Shown piece by piece: positions 56,254 through 64,000 of a stretch of 64,000 nucleotides of DNA (position 1 is the first letter of the stretch; each line of letters opens with the position of its first letter). The notes under the pieces are model-generated. The model was not told the DNA's origin. It was given only the letters and a program-made list of their open reading frames with translations, and did not search any database. This DNA is from Sipunculus nudus (lineage: Eukaryota > Annelida > Sipuncula > Golfingiida > Sipunculidae): contig CM049313.1 of the NCBI GenBank assembly GCA_026874595.1, positions 77,078,659 through 77,142,658 on the forward strand. Direction: 5' to 3'. A program made the translations under genes and the position numbers.

Positions 56254-57300
56254 TTGCCCGCACGACCAGCATGCCCGCAATCTAGCTCAGGTCTGACCTC
56301 TGACCTTTTAACTTTGACCCACTCTCCAGCTCATATAACTTTAGCGCTATACTACAGAGTTACCCATGAAATGCCAAAAGCTGTGCCTCTCTTCTTTTCC
56401 TTGGCCATGACCTCTTTCCCACATCCTTTGATATGGCACATTTTGGTATGTTGGCACAGGCCAACAGAAGGAGGCACTGGATGTGTGCCAGACCACACTG
56501 TCCTTCACAGCTTCACCTTTGTCAGTCGCTCTAAATATATGGCCCCTCGGTCTCTTCTCTGTTCCTTGATCCCTGTCACTAGTCTCTTCATCAGATGAAT
56601 GGTCTGTTCCTTCCTCCACCTCAAATTCCACATCAACAGGGTGTTCCCCGTTCCATGTCACTGCTGATTCTATTATCCCTAAAAGACAAAACATATCTAC
56701 ATGATTTGACAGTTTAATACATCTTGAATTGTGTAATTGCTGGATTGTCATACCCAATAGGAGTGGGATATTTTGTGAAACATGGGAATTTGCCTGTGTT
56801 GACCCTTGTCCTTTTGAGTTGTACCTACTGACCACATGGTAGGTTCAGCTATGGGTATGGAAGCTAGCAGTGTGGTATTGTTAGAAGTATTACCTGTGAT
56901 GCTGGCGGCTGTTGCAGGTGCTACTGGTGGCAGAACTGTTATCTGGTAGAGGTTGCGAGACATTTGCAAGGACTGGTAGTGACGGCAGGTGTTGTGTGCC
57001 GTTATCTTGCTGTGTTTTTGTTGGTTGGCCTACACACTCAACTAGTAAAGCCTTGAAACATTTGTCCATACGAGGCATGAGTTGGTCTAACTCCTAGCAT
57101 CTTCTTCATTTGAAGGTGTTGCGGGTGGGGGCGTGGCAGAAGCTGACTGCATCATGGTGGCAGATATGGAGGGCACCTGTCCTGCATCTTTAATTGGGTC
57201 ACCCGGCTGCCTTTTCTTTGCACCTGCCTGGCTTTAGTGGAACTGCTATTTCCTCTGCTAGTCTCTGGGGTGGCCTTCTACTCTTAATAGACACCTGCAG
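56254..57300 (-). other. Unassigned open frames
   Basis: Three overlapping minus-strand frames (56347-56835, 56748-56969, 56890-57078) have protein-like composition: an acidic stretch with EEGTDHSSDEETSDRDQ and a proline/threonine/serine-rich part. I recognise no domain. They could be a decayed gene with introns or the N-terminal linker of another element. Codon-level conservation cannot be judged here. Confidence 0.3.
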
Positions 57301-59010
57301 GTAATGACAAAGAGAAAGGAAAAAATTTTCCATTGATTATATACATTATAACACTTGTCTGATGATACCCTTCCCTACGCTTTCCATATGGGAAGTAAAT
57401 GGTAATATAACCCCCAAGGCTACATGGTTATAACACTGCATATATTGAAATAAATTACATTGAGTATTAAAGGCAACATATTTAATAGACAAGTATAGGT
57501 GGCTGCATATGACTTAACATATGGCAACATAACAATTACTTGCGAGTCTAAACAGAAATGTTATCCAGTAAAACAGGCAACATGTGTTTTGCAAATGGCA
57601 GGATTAATAGAATTGGCCACATATGATTAACCAAGAATTATTCTACCTTGCAAGACTTGGGGCCTATCATTCTATGGGACAGCAGAAGGAAATATCATTA
57701 TACTGTTGAATACTCATGTACAGGCTTTAAGTGATGGAAACACCATGTTTATGGGGGGGGGGGGGGGGTGATCGTACATCTGGTCTCAATGAAGGTCTAA
57801 ATAATCCCTGTTAACATATGGTATAGCAAATATATAATGTAATGGTGACTTGCGTATGGATCCATGAATATGCAGGGAAACCATGCTTGTCATTTCAATG
57901 CAGACATGGTGCAAGACTTATAATATGATGGCAACATGGAAAGCTGTGCATTGTAATCATGGGGGATTGTATTTCAGTGCTGGAATTGCTAACCATAAAT
58001 ATATCTTAGGATAAATATGGCAGTTGCACGTAGGATTAAGCAAACTGGCATCTCTGCATCTACATTGAAAAAATTACAAAACTGATACAAGAATATACAT
58101 ATATAGATATTTTAACATATTGACACACATATTTATGCCAGTCATACACATTATGAAACTGAATTCCCGCCAGACGTAGCCTAGATCCACCATCTTGACC
58201 TAAGCAACTGTTCTACCCCCATCCCATGAACTGTACATTTTTCAAACCAAATGTTTTGCTTCATAGCCATTGTGTCTGCACTGATTTCATTCCTCTATCT
58301 CTTAACTTGCTAATCACCAAATATGGCAACAGCTTTCCTGCTGGACAACATTCCCCTGCCTAGACAAGTTTAAAAGTGGGTAAGCTAATTAGCATGGGGC
58401 AATTGAATAAGCTCTAAATGTTTGGCAATGGGCAGTAATATAAGGGCAGTTCTACGTGGAATGGATCATCAGTGTATAAAATAAATCAACAGACCTTTCT
58501 CCCTGTGGCTGCTGAGCCCTAAACATTTATTTTTTCCAAGCAATTTTGGCTGAGATCTATCTACAGTGGTGTTGGTCTGATCCTCTGATAATCCCTATAT
58601 GTTAAAGAAAACAAGATATTCTTGCTGTAACCTCCATCTGTAGGAAGTAGAATGATCAGTGTGCAAGATGGGCTGTATTTATAATTACAGAGCCCTTGTG
58701 TGACTTTCTTTGTTTCAAGTATAACAACAAGATTTCCTTAATTATCACTCAGCAAAGATTCTTTGATTAAGACTCTGTTTCTTTATTGGTTCTTGCAGTC
58801 TACACCTACAGTGGAGAAAGGGGGGGCGGGTTATTAAAACATACAAAGAAAGTTAAGGTCCATCTCCACAAAAAGGGTTGCCTGTAAAATCAGGAAGGTT
58901 CACTTTGTTTTGATCTGTCATAAATAAGAAAAATTACATTTACCGGTACTTTAGATTTAAACAGAATAATCTTTGTCTCCTATTTTTGACTTTTTAAACT
59001 TTTTTGTCAA
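57301..59010. other. Unassigned DNA with a G16 run
   Basis: No gene seen. A 16-base G run (57753-57768) and a second G-rich tract (about 58818-58830) are present. Confidence 0.45.
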
Positions 59011-59019
59011 AGGCTTTTA

Positions 59020-60550
59020 ATGGTCATCAAAATGAAATTTGATCAGGATGATCTTTGTTTTCCATTGCTTTGACATTTTAACTCTGTTTCATCAAAGGAT
59101 TTTCATGGTCATCAAAATTACATTTGATCAGGGTGATCTTCATTTATCATTGCTTTGACTTTTTTAACTCTGTTTAATCAAAGGCTTTTCATGGTGATCA
59201 AAAATAAAAATTTGATCAGGATGACCTTCATTTTTCATTGCTTGACATTTTAACTCTGTTTCATCAAAGGCTTTTCATGGTCATCAAAATTAAATTTGAT
59301 CAGGATGATCTTCATTTTTCATTGCTTTGACATTTTAACTATGTTTCATCAAAGGCTTTTTATGGTCATCAAAATTAAATTTGATCAGGATGATCTTCAT
59401 TTTCCATTGCTTTGACATTTTAACTCTGTCTCATCAAAACCTTTTCATGGTCATCAAATTAAATTTGATCAGGAAGATCTTCATTTTTCATTGCTTTGAC
59501 ATTTTAACTTTGTTTCATCAAAGGTTTTTTATGGTCATCAAAATTAAATTTGATCAGGATGATCTTCATTTTCATTGCTTTGACATTTTAACTCTGTCTC
59601 ATCAAAGGCTTTTCATGGTCATCAAAATTAAATTTGATCAGGATGATCTTTGTTTTCCATTGCTCTGACATTTAACTCTGTTTCATCAAAGGCTTTACAT
59701 GGTCATCAAAATTGAATTGATCAGGATGACCTTCATTTTTCATTGCTTTGACATTTTAACTATGTTTCATCAAATGCTTTTAATGGTCACCAAAATTAAA
59801 TTTGATCTAGGTGATCTTCGTTTTCCATTGCTTTTACATTTTAACTCTTGTTTCATCAAAGGCTTTTCATGGTCATCAAAATTAAATTTGATCTAGGTGA
59901 TCTTCGTTTTCCATTGCTTTTACATTTTAACTCTGTTTCATCAAAGGCTTTACATGGTCATCAAAATTGAATTTGATCATTTTCCTTTGCTTTGACATTT
60001 TAACTTTGTTTCATCAAAGGTTTTTTATGGTCATCAAAATTAAATTTGATCAGGATGATCTTCATTTTCATTGCTTTGACATTTTAACTCTGGCTCATCA
60101 AAAGCTTTTCATGGTCATCAAAATTAAATTTGATCAGGATGATCTTTGTTTTCCATTTCTCTGACATTTTAACTCTGTTTCAGTAAAGGCTTTTCATGGT
60201 CATCAAAATTGAATTTGATCAGGATGACCTTCATTTTTCATTGCTTTGACATTTTAACAATGTTACATCAAATGCTTTTAATGGTCATCAAAATTAAATT
60301 TGATCTAGGTGATCTTCGTTTTCCATTGCTTTAACATTTTCACTCTTGTTTCATCAAAGGCTTTTCATGGTCATCAAAATTAAATTTGATCTAGGTGATC
60401 TTCGTTTTCCATTGCTTTTACATTTTAACTCTGTTTCATCAAAGGCTTTTCATGGTCATCAAAATTAAATTTGATCAGGTTGATCTTATTTTCTATTGCT
60501 TTCACATTTTAACTCTTGTTTCTTCAAAGACTTTCATGGTCATCATCTTT
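59020..60550. repeat. 84-85-bp tandem array, about 18 units
   Basis: Each unit contains gatcaggatgatcttc, cattgctttgacatttta and catggtcatcaaaatt. Starts at about 59298, 59383, 59467, 59552 and 59636 give a period of 84-85 bp. Units are diverged by point changes and one-base indels, so no frame stays open. A related single unit lies at about 61380-61470, detached from the array. Confidence 0.9.
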
Positions 60551-60559
60551 CTATGGTCT

Positions 60560-61700
60560 TGGCCATTTTCTGGTGGGTTTTATACCTTGATTTGACATCA
60601 GATTCTGATCGAAAGTGGTAGGAGGTACACCTGTCCTGAAATGTGAAATGGCTTTGTTTTAGCTGTACAAGACCAATGTATCCTGTTTAAAATTTCTCAA
60701 TGTTAGGCTATGGCAAACCGGGTGAAGGATGCTAGTGGGTTGTTGGTTGGTTCTTAAAACATAAAAAATTTGCAAATGCAAGTTTGATCTGACCATTGGA
60801 TCTGCCTTGTTCTGTCAAAGGCTTGACATATTGCATTCTCATTTATATTCTTTAATCATATCAGGTATCAGAATTGGAATCCTTACAAATCCTTTCAAGT
60901 ACACTATAAGTAAGTGAGCTGGGATGAAACCCATTTTAGTGAAGAAGTGTAGCATTTATAGTTCAGTGTTCAGCATAAACTTGAGGAACCACTGTACAAG
61001 CAGACAATACCATAAAAATGGATCAGAACTTAATTGATCTTCAGGAAAACACCAAAAAAAATCCAGTGTGAATAAAAAACCAAGTGACACAACCAACCAA
61101 TCAAAACAAAAACAAAAACTCATCTAATATGATGAGTGCATCCTCACTCTGGTGGTGTCTTCTGCATTCTGTCTGTTTATATAATACTCAAGTGTCGCCA
61201 TCTACTGGAGTCATTTAAAAAATGAATAAGACTGATCATTACATGACAATGAGATCCTGGAAATACTTTATTACTTAGTCCTTATGTGACCACTGCCATG
61301 ATTACACACTGAATGTTAATGTGCTTGCACAGAGCCTTCCTGAATCATCATGAGTAACACTAAAATCTTGATTCATGTTTAACCAGGATGATCATTTGTC
61401 TTTTCTTGCTGTGACATTTTGACTCTTGTTTCATCAAACACTATCATGCATGGTCATTATCATTTGTGGTCAATGCCATTGTTGTTGATATCTGAAATCA
61501 GGTTGATAATAACGTTTCTCCTGTTTTGGTTGGCAATATTTCATCTCATTCTGTTTGATTGTCTTGATATCTGACTGAGAATGCTGGGGCCATATTCACA
61601 AGGGACAACCAAAGCAGTTATAGTATCTTTATTCCTTATTTTTATACCCAGGGTATGTTATTCAAAGGGGTTTCATCCCAAGAAAACAAATATTATAGTA
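60560..61700. other. Unassigned DNA
   Basis: No gene seen. It contains one stray unit of the preceding array (about 61380-61470). Confidence 0.4.
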
Positions 61701-61727
61701 TGTATTATTTCAAGTATTTGAAGACTT

Positions 61728-63790
61728 ATGTCACCTCCTGCATCATACATGTCAAGACAGGCACCGCCTCCTACATCATACATGTCAAGACTGGCATCAC
61801 CTCCTGCATCATACATGTCAAGACTGGCATCACCTCCTGCATCATACATGTCAAGACTGGCATCACTTCCTACATCATACATGTCAAGACTGGCATCACC
61901 TCCTGCATCATACATGTCAAGACTGGCATCACTTCCTACATCATACATGTCAAGACTGGCATCACCTCCTGCATCATACATGTCAAGACTGGCATCAGCT
62001 CCTGCATCATACATGTCAAGACTGGCATCACTTCCTACATCATACCTTTCAAGACTGGCATCGCCTCCTGCATCATACATGTCAAGACTGGCATCACCTC
62101 CTGTATCATACATGTCAAGACTGGCGTCATCTCCTACATCATACCTATCAAGACTGGCATCACCTTCTGCATCATACATGTCAAGACAGGCATCGCCTCC
62201 TACATCATACATGTCAAGACTGGCATCACCTCCTGCATCATACATGTCAAGACTGGCATCACTTCCTACATCATACATGTCAAGACTGGCATCACTTCCT
62301 ACATCATACCTTTCAAGACTGGCATCACCTTCTGCATCATACATGTCAAGACTGGCATCACTTCCCACATCATACATGTCAAGACTGGCATCACTTCCTA
62401 CATCATACCTTTCAAGACTGGCATCGCCTCCTGCATCATACATGTCAAGACTGGCATCACCTCCTGTATCATACATGTCAAGACTGGCGTCATCTCCTAC
62501 ATCATACCTATCAAGACTGGCATCACCTTCTGCATCATACATGTCAAGACAGGCATCGCCTCCTACATCATACATGTCAAGACTGGCATCACCTCCTGCA
62601 TCATACATGTCAACACTGGCATCACCTCCTGTATCATACATGTCAAGACTGGCATCACTTCCTACATCATACCTATCAAGACTGGCATCACCTTCTGCAT
62701 CATACATGTCAAGACTGGCATCACTTCCTACATCATACATGTCAAGACTGGCATCACTTCCTACATCATACCTTTCAAGACTGGCATCGCCTCCTGCATC
62801 ATACATGTCAAGACTGGCATCACCTCCTGTATCATACATGTCAAGACTGGCGTCATCTCCTACATCATACCTATCAAGACTGGCATCACCTTCTGCATCA
62901 TACATGTCAAGACAGGCATCGCCTCCTACATCATACATGTCAAGACTGGCGTCATCTCCTACATCATACATGTCAAGACTGGCATCACCTCATGCAGCAT
63001 ACATGTCAAGACTGTCATCACCTCCTGCAGCATACATGTCAAGACTGGCGTCATCTCCTACATCATACATGTCAAGACTGGCATCACCTCCTGCAGCATA
63101 CATGTCAAGACTGGCATCACTTCCTACATCATACCTTTCAAGACTGGCATCGCCTCCTGCATCATACATGTCAAGACTGGCATCACCTCCTGTATCATAC
63201 ATGTCAAGACTGGCGTCATCTCCTACATCATACCTATCAAGACTGGCATCACCTTCTGCATCATACATGTCAAGACAGGCATCACCTCCTACATCATACA
63301 TGTCAAGACTTGCGTCATCTTCACATCATACATGTCAAGACTGGCATCATCTCCCACATCATACATGTCAAGACTGGAGTTTCCTCCTACATCATACATG
63401 TCAAGACTGGCATCACCTCCTACATCATACATGTCAAGACTGGAGTTTCCTCCTACATCATACATGTCAAGACTGGCGTCATCTCCTACATCATACATGT
63501 CAAGACTGGCATCATCTCCTACATCATACATGTCAAGACTGGAGTTTCCTCCTACATCATACATGTCAAGACTGGCATACCCTGTACATCATAAATGTCG
63601 AGACTGGCATCATACATGTCAAGACTGGCATCACCTCCTACATCATACATGTCAAGACTGGCATCACCTCCTACATCATACATGTCAAGATTGGCATCAC
63701 CTCCTGCATTACACATGTCAAGACTAGAGTTATGACACCTCCTACTTCATACATGTCAAGATTGGGGTCACCTACAACATCATACATGTC
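61728..63790. repeat. 33-bp minisatellite with 363-bp higher-order repeat
   Basis: About 60 units of the type catcatacatgtcaagactg plus a variable ggcatcacctcctg part. Because 33 is a multiple of three and few stops arise, frames stay open on both strands for hundreds of codons (11-residue repeats such as MYDVGGDASLD on the minus strand). Unit variants recur every 363 bp (11 units): the cataccttt variant followed by gcatcgcc lies at about 62041, 62404, 62767 and 63130. The right part (63300-63720) has a different variant mix and a few length changes. Confidence 0.95.
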
Positions 63791-64000
63791 ACATTGTTGC
63801 TTAGTTCTTGCCTTCTTGATTATTTTCCATATCACATCACACATTTACAATTTAGTTCTTAACCACTTACTCCTATACTACTGGTATAATTTGGTTATGG
63901 AATGGTCCAAGCATATACCATCTTTGCAGTTTCACTGTGACTTTTATGTCCTTGTATAATTCAGTGAGTACATCATTAAATTTTTATTAAAGTTGTCTCA
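63791..64000. other. Unassigned DNA at window end
   Basis: Short AT-rich flank of the minisatellite; nothing recognised. Confidence 0.4.

Noticed and set aside
59381-60595. Several 65-95-codon plus-strand frames with MVIKIKFDQDDL repeats
   Set aside because: They are pieces of the 84-85-bp tandem array, broken at each one-base indel.
61728-63790. CRISPR-like array
   Set aside because: The repeats are directly tandem with no unique spacers, and the DNA is eukaryotic.
61655-63959. Open frames of 690 and 743 codons (plus) and 432 codons (minus) as genes
   Set aside because: They are the same 33-bp repeat read in different frames. A unit length divisible by three keeps any stop-free frame open, so length is no evidence of coding.

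Overview
This window is intergenic, repeat-dominated DNA from an invertebrate animal. The case for an animal is intron-bearing transposase and zinc-finger relics with GT/AG junctions, BEL/Pao and several Ty3/gypsy LTR retrotransposons, a hAT element, tRNA-derived SINE-like sequence and long minisatellites. A marine invertebrate such as a mollusc fits the repeat style (CCGT-rich dispersed repeats, TatD-like gene copies), but this is inference. I found no convincing intact host gene, no rRNA and no functional tRNA.

Layout. 1-2.4 kb: unassigned DNA with one zinc-finger pseudo-exon. 2.45-7.14 kb: a complete, very young gypsy element (Gypsy-1, minus strand) with identical 181-bp LTRs and two one-base breaks. 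8.3-15.0 kb: an older gypsy pol fragment split by Gypsy-2 (9032-14986, 5-bp target duplication), which itself carries a 946-bp insertion with a Pol III-type promoter. 15.4-17.6 kb: a decayed gypsy integrase followed by a TatD-type hydrolase relic. 18.7-26.6 kb: a larger decayed element of the same kind with gag, protease, reverse transcriptase (RT), integrase C-terminus, a separate TatD gene, a polypurine tract and LTR-like repeats. 27.7-30.4 kb: another gypsy relic. 30.5-31.3 kb: an OB-fold-like exon and an RT fragment of another class. 31.5-33.1 kb: a multi-exon DDE-transposase pseudogene, duplicated at 53.6-55.9 kb. 33.1-42.5 kb: a BEL/Pao element carrying a 2.8-kb non-autonomous hAT insertion (38061-40886, perfect 8-bp target duplication) and a 100-bp satellite. 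43.2-48.2 kb: a gypsy element whose pol carries a PHD-finger-like segment between RNase H and integrase, and whose gag is split by a 607-bp solo LTR. 49-53 kb: old duplicated repeats. 56-57.3 kb: unassigned open frames. 59.0-60.55 kb: an 84-85-bp tandem array. 61.7-63.8 kb: a 33-bp minisatellite with a 363-bp higher-order period.

How it fits together. The region is a nested graveyard, and relative ages can be read from it: host or transposase pseudogene, then duplication, then BEL, then hAT; an older gypsy, then Gypsy-2, then the 946-bp insert. The most unusual content is a gypsy lineage with a TatD-family nuclease-like gene downstream of integrase, seen in two diverged copies with the same gene order, and a gypsy pol with a PHD-like zinc finger. 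Both are element genes with added domains, so they are the best candidates for undescribed biology here.
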